Of a stretch of 64,000 bases of DNA, positions 42,183 through 53,588 are shown one piece after another. Every line of letters starts with the position of its first letter. Position 1 is the stretch's first letter. Made by a program: the position numbers and the translations under genes. The notes beneath the pieces were generated by a model, which saw nothing but the letters and a program-made list of their open reading frames with translations, searched no databases and was not told where the DNA came from. This DNA comes from Augochlora pura (Eukaryota > Arthropoda > Insecta > Hymenoptera > Halictidae), in assembly GCF_028453695.1 (NCBI RefSeq), contig NC_135780.1, forward strand, positions 1,612,001 through 1,676,000, written 5' to 3'.

Positions 42183-45100
42183 CTAACTCCGACTGTCATC
42201 CCCTCGGCCACCATCATGCCAGCAAAACCACCCTAACGACCGAAGCAGCGGTTCTTTCCGCCCGAGGAGACGAGGAAAAAGCCACTCATCTTCAGCGATC
42301 CGATCCGTTTCCCGATTTCCAGGCGGTGTCTGCGCCAGACGTGCTGTGCTGCCCCCCCATCTACCGGTTGTAATCGGTCGCCATAACCCGACAGCTTTGC
42401 CAGGGTTGTAGCGACGAAATACGAGCAAACAATTCCGTCTCGCAATTACGTGCCCGTCACGATCCTCGCGCCGTCTGTCTGCAGCAGAGCACCGGCGACC
42501 GGCGACGACCGGCAGCGACCGGCAGCGCGCGTCGTTGTGTCGCGCGGTTCTTCCGCCTCCGCCTCCGCTCCCGACCATTTCGTCTTCAGCGTCTCCATCG
42601 TCGTCGTCGCCGAGAATCCAATCTCGCGGGGCAGAGAGCGTTGTTGCCGCCGTCGCCGCCGCCGCCGGTGGTATTTCCCGCGGGGCGAGGACAAAAAGGG
42701 GACGACGCCCCGACACCCGACGCCAGAGAGAGGAAAGTCGTGGAAAGTCGTTTCAGAAGCCGGTGTGACGCAGCCTCCCTCCGCCGCCCGCGGCCGGGCC
42801 GCCCTCCGCTCGCGCTGATGGCTGCAATCGTTTTCTTATGCGTCCCGCAACGTGTCCCGGCCCCGGAATTGCCTCGTCCCTTCAGCCACCCCGCGCCACC
42901 GGACATATTTCACCGGTCTAATGAAAATTTGCTCGCGTTTTGCGTCTCGTCGTCGTCCTCTGCCTCCGCGGACGCGGCGGGAACCAGCCGCAGGAATTGC
43001 GCGCGCCGGGGAACCCGCGGAATTCTTACCGAATCGCTCGACGAAACTGTTCTCTGCGCCGTGCCGCGGATGCCGCGTTCGTTGCTGCCGTTTCCTGTCC
43101 TCGAACTATCCGCAATCTCATTCCAAAGGCGGACCTTGTTAGCCAGAACTGTAATTTCTCTCGCATTGTCTCGCCGCTGAGGAACGAACGTGAAACCTAG
43201 TTGATAGATCGTAAGAACCGTATCTATTCCTCTGTAGCAGCCGTAGAACTGCAACAAATTCTCTGCCGTGCAACATTGTAGCATGTTACTATGCGTGCGG
43301 TCGGAGACCCGGCGAGGGCATACGCACCGGAGGCACGAGGCGTCCGATCGGCGTTTCTTAAAGAAGAGACGATCGGGCGCGAATCCGAGAAACGCGGGCG
43401 AAAAGCTCGGTCACTTGGTCGTCAGCTCGCGTCGAGTCCGGTTCTTACACGCGTTAAGTAAAAATAATAAAGTTTCCTTTTGGTGATAGAAGAGTGGTTA
43501 TTGATCCCCTACCACCTCACCTCCCAGGTTGTCCGTATTTATACCGAAGCTATATTTCGCAGCGATTCGTTCACAGGAGAATTCTTTGCTCTTTGGGATA
43601 TGAATCTTTCGAGGTGCTTAAAATCTTATTGGCATTCATTGACCTTTCGCAAAAGATATGATAATACAGTGTTCGGTTAACGGGTCTAATAAAGGACACT
43701 TCGGGCAGAATAATAGAGGGAGAAATGAAAATTCGATTAGCGACGGCGCCGTTGTCCTCGTATGAAAAATAATGAGGACGACGCGAACCAGAGACAGCGC
43801 ACGCGACCAGCGAGCCAACTCCAACGTTCCATCTCTCCGGAGGCGGTCGTCCTCGGGGAGGCCAGTTCTGCGAAAGGTCGTCTGCGGACAATATTAGGAC
43901 CGACGAGAGAAGCCGTCGACTAATTAGAGTAGTCTCCGGTCCGACCGTATTCCGCGGGCCCCAATTTCCTCGTCTTTAATCCTAATATCCGAGCTAGTCG
44001 CGACGGACTTTGGCCGGGCCGGGCTAGCCGGAGATGATACAACGCCGGTGCTTGCTGCGGAATCACCGCTCCTTTGAATCGCAACGAGTCCCTCTGAACC
44101 GAGCGGATCTTTCCCACGCAAACATCCTTTGAACCGTAACGAACAATCCGCCCTCGTAGACACTTCGTTCTGCATTTGAAATCTGCGCTCTGGTTGATCT
44201 TCGCGAAGGGTCTACCGTGGAAAGTCAAAGGGGAACTCTGTATAGTCTCGATGAGCGGGCTGATAAATTACTTCTCGCATTTGCATGGAAGCGACGATAT
44301 TGTCTCTTAAATGCGATTTTTTATCATCTCAAGGGTCAAGCAATCGGCAGAAAGCGCAACGATCGGTTACCACCATGCACGGTGGGCGATAGTAGAAAGG
44401 CATTGTTGCGTCGTAACGCGGTTTTAGGACAACGTTCGTTGTCTCCGCCGTACGACCGTTTAGGTTTACTGGCCGGTGGCTAGGTAGATCGCGTCGAAGC
44501 TGTCGTAAAACGCCTTATACTTGCCGCGTCGAAGTTGCGTCCCGCGCGAGGACAGCTTTTCGTCGCGACAGTGTGGGTGGTGACTGTCTCGCGCCCATTC
44601 GCAAGACTATTTATCGAGGTGTACGCGCCGCGGGATTAGAATTTATTAGCCGCGATCCGGTCGCGATTGAGATTTATCGCGCCGTTAGGACCGCCCGCCT
44701 AAACTGTCTCGCCTCTCTCGTAAACGAGCTCGTTCCTCCGCCTGCGAATTGCTTGTCGGGAACGCGATCGGCGCGTCCCCGAACTCGGCGTCTCGACACG
44801 CTCGCTTCGCCCTTCGGATCCAGAAAATCGAAGCGATTTACAAAATTACAACGGACGCGTGTCTCGACGTGCTCCGCGCGGCAGCACGACGGCGAACGTA
44901 GTCGATTAGCGGAGACGATCGACCGTAACTACGCGCGACGCTTTCCATAATTGTTGCAGAGTTCGGCTCCCGTCGAGGCTTATTGTTAGCCGGGAATTTC
45001 ATTTCGCCGGAACGACGTTTAATAAGGAGAATTTCGCGAAACAAAGCCAACTTCTTCTCCCCGTCTAATGAGAAATTAATGCTGCAATTTAATAGCCGAG

Positions 45101-45589
45101 ATAAGCGTCGTTACGCTGACGAACGAACTTGTGCTGCCGTAGTGAACCTGATGCGCCAGACAGCAGAAGTGATAAAAGGGCAAGAAACGCGCTGCACGTA
45201 CGATGCATGCGCGCGCTGCCGAATTCCTCCCGGTCGGAGCCGGCTCAAACACGATTTCACTCTTCCACAAAAGATTCTCACCATTCGTTTACGCTGCATT
45301 ATTCTGTCGTCGTCGGTTTACATCTCCGTTTATTACTCTTTCCCGCGCGAAATACCTTTCGCTCGTTTCGCTCCGTTCAATTACCGATCGACTTACGACG
45401 TCCGCTTCTCCAATTCATTCAACAATCGCGTCGCAGCCTCGTTTTATTTTCCTCCCCGATCTCGCAAGACATCGCGCGTCCTGATAACCGAAACTCCAAA
45501 TACGTAGGCAGCTCGGAATCCGCCCGGAGAATCTGCCCGGAATCAGCTCGCAACAACGGCGCGGCACTCTCGGCGACACTTACCGAGCA
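42183..45589. other. Long CpG-rich unassigned region
   Basis: 42440-43100 is extremely CpG-rich with CGCCGC/GTCGTC trinucleotide patches. The longest frame (177 codons, minus, 42183-42716) is Arg/Ala/Gly-rich and is opposed by plus-strand frames of similar length, so I do not call it. No repeat families seen. It could be a CpG island near a promoter. Confidence 0.4.
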
Positions 45590-45752
45590 CAATTCCGGAG
45601 AATCGAGATCCGACGAACGGTTATCGAATTTCTGGACGAGCGGGCCGGCCGGGGCAGGGGCAGCGAGGGGCGTAAAAGAGGGGGCGACGAGATTCGGGGG
45701 AGGGTCAACGGGAGCCGGCTCCGAATAAATTGGCCGACCGCGCCAATGAAAT
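45590..45752 (-). CDS. Candidate coding exon (Pro-rich)
   Basis: On the minus strand, after a possible acceptor CGTATGCAG, the frame reads EFHWRGRPIYSEPAPVDPPP, then NLVAPSFTPLAAPAPAGPLV and QKFDNRSSDLDSPELCS, ending in phase 0 at the strong donor TGCTCG|GTAAGTG. Pro-rich and Ser/Asp-rich segments with a good donor suggest a disordered region of a real protein. The acceptor lacks a strong pyrimidine tract. No homology is known to me. Confidence 0.3.
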
Positions 45753-47294
45753 TCCTGCATACGATAAATTTGCCGGGCGCGGTAATTGCGCCGCGGACCC
45801 GACGCAGAAATTGCGCGCGGCTAATCCGGCTTGGCCGTCGAAAGAACGATCATCGGCCGTTGGGAAAGTGTCGCCGAAGCACGGCCCCTAGATACTCGTC
45901 CGCCCGGTGCCGTCGCGCCGGAGCTGTTGCATATTCCACGAAACCTTTAAAGCGGAAGCTGTCGACTGGCCACGCACGACCCGCGGCGATGGTTAACTTC
46001 GATGAAATTTATCCGCGCGTTGAAAGCGTGATTTCATCCCGCTGGATCGTCCGCGTGAACAACATTGTTTTCAATATCATTGTTCCTTCGTTTGTGCGCG
46101 GGTGTAGAAGGAATTTTGTAAGGAACAATGGTCCGCGCGTTCGTCCGATAACGTTTGGAATTGTTTGCGCGGACGTATCGGTTTATAATAATATACCGTG
46201 TACACGGATTGTTGATCGGATCCCATCTCTTTCGAATGCTTATTACGCGGGCCCATAAATGAATTCTATAGAATATGTCAGGCGGCATTCAACGTTGGCA
46301 CGGCCGCTTGTTTCAGTTTATCTATTTTTATATTGTTATCGATTCTAGTCGCTTCCGTTCTATGGCGGATAGCTGCTTTGCGAAACATTTTCTTTCCCGG
46401 ACGAGCATGGGAGAAATCGTGCTGTCCAATTAAGGCGAACATTTTCGAAGAAATACGGGATGCTGTGTCGTGATTCGACGTAAATAAAAATTCGTTTTAT
46501 CAGCCGTGGGATGACGAGTCGCGCGAAATCAAGGTTAAGAAAATTGCAGCGAAATTGGGGAAAAGATTCCTGCGGGTTTTTTTCATCTAGGATATTTGAA
46601 AGAAACGTTGGCAGGATCGATTTAAGAGGCGAGCCAAGAGGACGATGAAAAAAATGCTGGCCGCGAAATGTCACGTTTCTAAATCGGAAGATTGCTTGCT
46701 CGAGGCGCGCGCGGAGCGCCTGGCGAGCACTTGGAGCCCTCTTGGCGAGCTCATCGCGCGTTCCTCGAGTTCTCAATTTACACGCAACGTCCATCTCGGT
46801 AATCTCCTCCCAGCGAACAGCGAACCCGCTCGTAGAACAGCTCGGCGAGCCGCTTCGCCGTAATCTCGAGGGTTCATTGCGGGGTCTAAATGAAAGCCAA
46901 CTTTGCGGTTTCGTTAATGAACCATTCAGTGAACCGCTGGAACACGGTCGCCGACGTTCCCGAAAAAAATCTGCTAACCAATGATACTGAGGTGGATTAC
47001 GGGAATAAATAATTATTCTTTCTACCACACTCGATTTATCGACACGGAATTTATTTTAATGCGGAGCGTACACACGCGAGACGTCTATACACCAAGAGTG
47101 ACGCCGAGGCAAGAGGGGGAAACGCCTCGGCGACGACCAGAAGAAGATCGCTCGCCGATCGTCACCTCTCGAACGGATCGATTACAATTGCACCGCTGGT
47201 AACCGTGAACGAACGGTCGCTACGTCGCTAAATAAGAAACTAAATTATCTGATCGTTTTTCTGTTATCGTTGTCCATTGTCCAATATAGTAATA
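45753..47294. other. CpG-rich unassigned sequence
   Basis: A 222-codon minus-strand frame (46360-47028) has no domain I recognise, and shorter plus-strand frames oppose it. No repeats. Confidence 0.45.
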
Positions 47295-47299
47295 TTATC

Positions 47300-47591
47300 T
47301 GTTGGAATTTCAACGATGACTACAGATGGAAAACAGACCCAGCGAACTGTTTTATGGCCCTTTATGAGGGTGAGCCCTTGGCGACGAAGGCCCACGGATT
47401 TTTCAATTCTAAAGCAGAAACCGGACCGTGAGGTCGCCACCTCGGATTACCACTAACATTGTATATAATTTTTCTCTGTATATGTAGTTCTGTTATATAT
47501 CACTTATTCTACTGGATAGGCGAATGTTCTGAAATATTAAATCGAATTAAAAATAAAGTGTATTAAAGTTTTAATTCAAAACCTTTCAACA
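47300..47591 (+). mobile_element. Solo LTR, copia-like, 5-bp TSD
   Basis: 292 bp from TGTTGGAATTTCAACGATG to ACCTTTCAACA, flanked by TTATC at 47295-47299 and 47592-47596. AATAAA at 47552-47557 lies about 35 bp before the end. The TGTTGGAA start resembles the LTR at 27240, but the interiors are not clearly alike, so they are probably different families. Confidence 0.85.
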
Positions 47592-47596
47592 TTATC

Positions 47597-48125
47597 TAAT
47601 ATTGTTATAAATCTTTGTGTTTGATTTAGATTTCAAGCAGAACCGTCTCCGCCGGATTTCTTGTTACTAATTCGTCTATATCGAATATTAATCATTTTTA
47701 TCGAATGTTTCGGCGAACCGGCGCAGCGACGTTTTTACATCGCCGCGGTCTGAAAATATTAAATGTTCTCGGTTCGCCTAATTTTCTACGGTGTGCATAA
47801 TACGAGTGGGGAAAGTCCATATTTCAGTGGGCGATGGCGCACGCGTGTAGACGCGGGCGTACTTTGAAAATTAACGGTAGCACGTACATTCTGCCGGGAG
47901 TGTCATCGTTTTAATGGACTCTGTGTTTCTTCTCAAAACAGACCGTCTAACCGCCATAATTAAAAGCATAATCCACAATTTCTGGGAAATAGGACGTACC
48001 ATCGGACCTAGATTTTCCGCCGCGAGAACTGTAACGAGATTTCCCGCGTCTCGCCGATAAAATCATTTCCCGTTCGAGCTCCTTCTCTCTTCCAATTTCT
48101 TCCGAAATTCACCTCAGCGGGCAAT
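47597..48125. other. Unassigned sequence
   Basis: No supported feature. Confidence 0.5.
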
Positions 48126-48362
48126 GGAATATACTAAAATTAATTTAATTTAATTCTGTGTAACTTATTTATTAATCGGTTGTACTGATATATAACTTAT
48201 TTATTAATAAGTTGTACTGATATATAACTTATTTATTAATCGGTTGTACTGATATACAACTTACTTATTAATAAGTTACACTGACATATAACTGCTTTTT
48301 AATAAGATATACTGACATACATCTTATTTATTAACAAGTTTCACTGAAATACATCTTATTAC
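48126..48362 (+). repeat. AT-rich tandem repeat of about 32 bp
   Basis: Six or seven diverging units of the type AACTTATTTATTAATAAGTT followed by GTACTGATATAT. Each unit contains a small TTATTAATAA palindrome. Confidence 0.85.
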
Positions 48363-49240
48363 GTATTAACGTTGTGCATCGTGTTACAGGTTGCTACGAG
48401 CTCTTACTAATTTACAGCAGTCCGTCGAGCACGATTTACAGCGTCGAAGATAAAAACGGAGTGTGCAATAATGCAGGGGAAAAAAAAATAGAAAACGAGC
48501 CGGCGGTACGAAGTTATTAAAAGTCGCTGACTCGCGCGAAATAAAAAACGGAAAGCGTTATCGACCCGGCAATAGTTGTACATAAAAAGGGATCGCGCGT
48601 AAACGTGAACAGGGGGGAGGGGCGAATAAATTCCGGCCGGCGTAAAAAGACGTTTATCGGCAACGCACGCGTTAATAAATCCACGGTCCCGTAAAAATCC
48701 GCAGCCCACTTATGATCGTTCCGCGGGCGCGAAACGACCGGACGGAAACGGAACGCGCGCTCGCGAAACTTTTTCCATTACCGGATACGATTCCGCGGGC
48801 GAACGCGGCCGCGTACCGGGCGCGAACGTGAACGCGGCCCGACGCGCGTCTCGAACCGCAAGTCCGTGGACGAGCCGCAGGTCCCGATACGCCTTTCGGC
48901 ATTCGCGGAGCTACGGTTCGAGCATTCCGCGAGCGGAACCGGCCGGAAGTCCGTGAAACCGCAACCAGCCGGAGGACGCGACGTCTCGCGATTTATCCGC
49001 AAACTTTCCGCAACCGTCGAAGCCGCGGCGCGCCCCGCTCCGGTGCGGTGCGGCGTTTCGCCGCGCGGCTTTCCGCTCGAAGACGATGAATTTACCCTAT
49101 GCGGTTCGCAGGTTGAAAAATTCATCCGAGCAATTTATTCGCTCGACCGAAAGACTGGCATTGCAGTCTGCTAGAGGAAGTTACGGCGAAGGTGGTCTTT
49201 CTTATTGAAATATTGTGCAATTTATTCGTTTTAATTGATT
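48363..49240. other. CpG-rich unassigned sequence
   Basis: 48700-49130 is very CpG-rich with mutually opposing frames. No supported exon. Confidence 0.45.
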
Positions 49241-49685
49241 TTAACCCTTTGCGATCGTTTGTCTATTCTCAGCCGTCCGAGCTATTTATTTTCATGTTTT
49301 CGACTTTAAAAGAGGATTCATAAATTTTGTTTTCCTTTCTCAATCCCTTGCCGTACTTTAACGAGTCGGACTCGTGACGGAGATTTATAACAATAAATTG
49401 TTAGGTACGAATGTTCGTCCGATCCTTCAAGTAGAAATCGAATTTTATTCTCTTATTACTTATATTAAAAAACTCGAGTAGATCTAAGCACACGATAAAT
49501 ATAAAATTCCTTTTTCTTCTAAGAAATTAGCGCGATCGGAACAATTCTAATCATAGTAATTGCAAAGGAAATCGTACGGCAAGGGGTTAATCTTGTACAG
49601 CATGTACGTATTATTCATTCGACGAGAAGTGAATCCGATTATCCTGACACTTACGTGCAAACTTAATACGGAAGCAAAGGGTTAA
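49241..49685. mobile_element. TTAACCCTTTGCGATCG MITE with nested MITE
   Basis: Left end TTAACCCTTTGCGATCGTTT and right end ACGGAAGCAAAGGGTTAA. It is interrupted by a MITE at 49340-49590 and shares its right TTAA (49682-49685) with the following GGTCACCGGTGACC-family element. About 200 bp of its own sequence remain. Confidence 0.7.
49340..49590. mobile_element. TTAACCCCTTGC-family MITE, nested
   Basis: 251 bp. The left TTAA has mutated to TCAA (TCAATCCCTTGCCGTACTTT). The right end ATCGTACGGCAAGGGGTTAA is intact. Just inside the left terminus is ACGAGTCGGACTCGT, a 15-bp palindrome around a single base. Confidence 0.8.
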
Positions 49686-50009
49686 CATGTTGAATGCCAC
49701 GGGGGTCACCGGTGACTGGCACCTAACATTGCTATGACGCTATGGAGGCCACCGATGACCGACGTGCCCGGATTGAAAAAAACATAAGAAAGTTAGACAA
49801 AAGACAACACTTATAATTTCTTATTATTATCATCGTTGATGTAGTGGTGTGAAGAAATGGATGCAGTATAAAACATTTGAAACATGTTTATACGTTGTAA
49901 ATTATCTATTGTATATAATATTTCAACACTATATGTATCGCTAAATGGAAATTTCATCGTGGCGCCACGGACAATCCCGGTAAAATTGGCGTGGCATTCA
50001 ACCTGTTAA
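49682..50009. mobile_element. TTAA MITE, GGTCACCGGTGACC family, copy 3
   Basis: Terminal repeat CATGTTGAATGCCAC / GTGGCATTCAACCTG with one or two changes. The palindrome is eroded to GGTCACCGGTGACT. The interior matches subfamily B (copy at 7534). More diverged ends indicate an older insertion or weaker constraint. Confidence 0.85.
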
Positions 50010-52522
50010 TATACAGGAGCAAAATACAGAGTGTTCTATTTAAAGGAAAAGGCACGTTGGGAATGATTTGACTGTGACATTCTCAATTCTAATTGAAGAT
50101 AAGTCGAACGAGGCATCGTAAAAGTGTTTATCGTGAATCGTTAATTTGTGAATCTTATTGCGAGCAGCTTGATAAACGTTAAAAAATGAAAGCAAGCTCC
50201 CTTGGCTAAACAGCGAAAAGGAAACCACGATAAAACTAATTTCTCTGCTGCGACGGAAAGTGTGGAACGTTTGTAATTGCATTTGTTTCTCGCCGAGAAG
50301 AGTGAAGAGATCTAATTGGTCCTATAGATTAAACGGCAGCCGATAATTGAAAGGCAATCCGTTCGCGCGGCGGCGGCGGCGGCTATCTTGAGCCGGTAAT
50401 TCGATATAATCGTTGAACGAGGTATATTAAGCGAGTGTCGATTAATAGCGACGACAACTGTTGCCCGTCTCTCTCCCAGCGGGTTCTTTCTTTTGATCTG
50501 TTTCGGTCTGCCGGTAAGCGAAGCGCTACTCTAACCGAGAGAACCAGCGACCGCGAACCGCGACGCGCGCGACGCTCCGCCAGTAAACACACCCTGACAT
50601 TTCTACCGGCTATTTGCATAATTGCGCGTGCGCACGTTCCCCATTACTATCGCCCACGCTACCGCGATAACTGTATCTCGCGGTAACCATGGCCCGCGCC
50701 GAGCAGCACCCTCGGTTGCCATAGCTTCTCGTCCACGTCGCGTCGGACCCTGCAACGATGCCATCGGGTCATCTGAAAATTGCTCCTCTGGCTGCTCCGC
50801 AACGCCGCGTCGCACTCCACCCTTCACTTTTAGGGTTACGCCAGCAAACAACGACGCCGCGACACGCCGTGTGCGCTCCCGTTAAATTTCATTCGGCGTC
50901 GTCGATTCGTTGACTCGCCAGAGACGGGACGACGACGCTAACGGAAAACACGAATGTCTGCGCAGTTATTCCTTCTACCAGGGAAGATGTAAATCTCTCG
51001 GATGACTGAATATATATATCTCTACCGAGTTTAGAGAAGTTCGAAGTCATCCGCTTGCATAATATAATTGCAGGGATACCGTCGGAGGCGCTTAAAATTT
51101 CACGAGGCGCTTGAAAGTATTCATACCGTGCTCGGAGAACTTGAAAATCACGTTTCAATGAAATAATTGCAACGACGTTCTCCACCGACTCCCGCTGCCC
51201 GTTTTCGATCGCTGCCGTTTATTCGCGACGAGCACTGAAAATTCCACGTCGATTTCCGCGCGCGCCCCCGCGATTTTTCTTTCACCGTGTAATTAAGCCC
51301 GAAACCGGTCCGCTGGCTCGAAGTCGCTCGATAACCGTTCGACGAAGAAAACTCCGGAGTATCGAAATTTGAGCGGGTCGAATTTTGAATTCGCTGATTA
51401 AAAGAGAGAACAAAAGCGGCCCGGAGCAGGGCGGAGGCGTTCGTTAGTCTACCTCCCGGTGCGCGGCCGATGACGCAACATCGGTGTTACTCCCGGTGTG
51501 TTTCAGCCATTTCGTTGGCCGGGGCGCCGGGTCCCCCCGTTCGTAATCCAATTTCAATTAAACGGGAATTTAATTTTCCGTCCGACGACGGCGGGAACGT
51601 TCGACGCTTAAATAGTTCGGTCTGTTTGCTTGAGTTTTGGCCGGTCTCGCTCGTGGAAAATCGCACAAAGCTGGAATTCCTTGGCCGTCGCGCGCGGCAG
51701 CCTCTCGACCCTCGCCGCGACCCTCTTTCGCCGCGGACAATGTCGCAGCGGTCCTCCATCGGTATCCCCTGTTTCGAGTCAAGCCGATCGCCTGCGATGC
51801 TCTCTCTCTCTCTCACCTTTCTCCTCTCTTTCTCGAGATCCAAGAATCCAGAGAGGAAGAGAAAGAAAGAGAGAGAGAGGGGATGGTGACAGGGGTTGTC
51901 TGACGCGAATTCTTCCGACGATTTAACCCCCTTTGCTCGGCAAACCGCTGACCGACGCGGTAGAAAGCGGTTTCGAGGGTGCGCTAAGAGGATCGGGCCC
52001 CCACCCCCCATGGTTTCGGCTCCTCGAGAATCCCGACTTCTTTCCCGGAAAAATACGAGTGGCTTTTTCTGCCTTTCTATTCTCGAAGATCATTCAGCCA
52101 TCACGATCGGGACGATCGTACATTGAAATCACCGAACTCTCGAGTTCCCAAAGAAATTCTATGGAACTCGCAGATTCGTCGTTCTTTGTCGGGCGCTTCG
52201 GGTAAATTAACCCCGAACCCACGTGTCAGTCAAGTTGACCGCTTCTGCATTCTTTGCTGTATGATTATTGAAATTATGAAGACACCCTCGTAGGAGACGA
52301 CTGAATAGCCTGCTCAATTCGAGCGCGCACTGCGATCAAAACAGCGCGAGGTTTCAATAAAATCCATTTCCTCGTTCTTATAAAGCAACGCGCGTCAATC
52401 ACGCTTGGAGCTCGGTACGTTTCACGTTAAAGAGAAATTGAAGCTTTTTCTGAGAACCAGTTTATTCAGTCTATTTTCCAGAACCAGTTTTCCAAAGATT
52501 TTTCATCCCCCTTGGTTTATAG
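50010..52522. other. Mostly CpG-rich unassigned sequence
   Basis: 50350-51000 and 51200-52050 are CpG-rich. A CT tract and a GA tract at 51800-51880 face each other as an imperfect inverted repeat. TTAACCCCC at 51923 has no partner terminus. No supported exon. Confidence 0.45.
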
Positions 52523-52578
52523 TTAACCCCTTGCACTACGATTCCTTTCGCCCTGCGTCGATTGGCACTTGTTTGTTC

Positions 52579-52903
52579 TTAACACGTTGAATGCCACGGG
52601 GGTCACCGGTGACCGGCACTGAACTTGGCAGTGACGCCGTGGGGGCCACCGGTGACCGGCGCGCTCAGATTGATGAAAATATATATAATTTAAACAAATG
52701 ACAATACTTATAATTTTTTTATTATTATCATCGTTGATGCAGTGGTGTGAGGAAATGAATGCCTTATAAAACATCTGAAAATAGTCTTATTTATACATGA
52801 AATATAGTTTTATTATGTGACATTATATGTATCGCATAATAGAAAATTCATCGTGGCGCCACGGACAATTCCTGTAAAATGGGCGTGGCATTCAACGTGT
52901 TAA
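52579..52903. mobile_element. TTAA MITE, GGTCACCGGTGACC family, copy 4
   Basis: Both TTAAs and the 15-bp terminal repeat are intact, and GGTCACCGGTGACC is perfect. The interior is nearly identical to copy 1 (1197-1521), differing at only scattered sites by eye, so these two are the youngest pair. Nested in 52523-53588. Confidence 0.88.
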
Positions 52904-53016
52904 TATTTTTAATAATAGGACCAGACAATTTTTGTTTCCTTTATTGTCTTTGTACTTTTGTTTCCAGACTTTGATGGGAGAAGAATTTATCTTTATTTCG
53001 ATGTACAGGAGATATT

Positions 53017-53258
53017 AACCCTTAGGAGTACTATATCGAGTGTGACTCGACACAGATACAAACTCCAATGTTCATCGATAGACTCTATACTACCATCGTA
53101 CTTGGCTAAAAATTAATTAATATGCAATGTCATTTAACTGGAACAATAACGACGAATAGAAAAGGAATACCTTTAATAAGAAAATCACCAAAATTCAAAA
53201 TAAACAGTACCAAGCGGATAAGCGGCTCGCGAAATCTGCGCGGACCGCAAGGGGTTAA
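53017..53258. mobile_element. Nested TTAA MITE with CGAGTGTGACTCG hairpin
   Basis: 242 bp from TTAACCCTTAGGAGTACTAT to GCGGACCGCAAGGGGTTAA. Just inside the left end is TCGAGTGTGACTCGA. It lies inside the larger MITE 52523-53588, 12 bp from the solo LTR. Confidence 0.75.
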
Positions 53259-53270
53259 TAATGTTCATAT

Positions 53271-53519
53271 TGTTGCGAATTTCACTACACGTGTTACGCG
53301 CCTCGCGTCGCGGCATTGTATTTACAACTCGTTTATATACAATATACAATATAGATACAATGAATCGTTACGAATCGCTTGACGGTCCGGTCTCGACTGC
53401 TGACTGTCTATTGACACAACAGATTCGTGGCAACCCCTGTCTTCAGCTATTCTCTCTGAAGGGTGTTCACCACAGAGCAATACCACATTACGACGACATT
53501 CAGACAAGTCGTCGTAACA
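53271..53519 (+). mobile_element. Solo LTR, 4-bp TSD, nested in a MITE
   Basis: 249 bp from TGTTGCGAATTTCAC to GTCGTCGTAACA, flanked by ATAT at 53267-53270 and 53520-53523. Its ends and interior differ from the other solo LTRs, so it is a separate family. Confidence 0.75.
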
Positions 53520-53588
53520 ATATTTAGTAGATCTTGCATGAGATCTGCATCACGAGTCTGACTCGTTATTATACTGCAAGGGGTTAAA

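Larger units (their letters stand above)
52523..53588 (-). mobile_element. TTAACCCCTTGCACTA-family MITE carrying three insertions
   Basis: Left end TTAACCCCTTGCACTACGAT and right end ACTGCAAGGGGTTAA. In reverse, ACGAGTCAGACTCGTGA near the right end matches ACGAATCAGACTCGTGA of 56270-56517. It is interrupted by MITEs at 52579-52903 and 53017-53258 and by a solo LTR at 53271-53519. The host sequence left after removing these is about 246 bp, against 248 bp for the uninterrupted relative. Confidence 0.85.

Noticed and set aside
42183..42716. 177-codon minus-strand open frame
   Set aside because: Arg/Ala/Gly-rich in extreme CpG-rich DNA, overlapped by plus-strand frames of similar length. No domain, and no evidence of splice sites or codon constraint.
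46360..47028. 222-codon minus-strand frame
   Set aside because: No start context, domain or splice evidence. The residues look random for CpG-rich DNA.
51923..52215. TTAACCCCC at 51923 as a MITE start
   Set aside because: No matching inverted terminus within several hundred bases, and the flanks do not resemble the other families.
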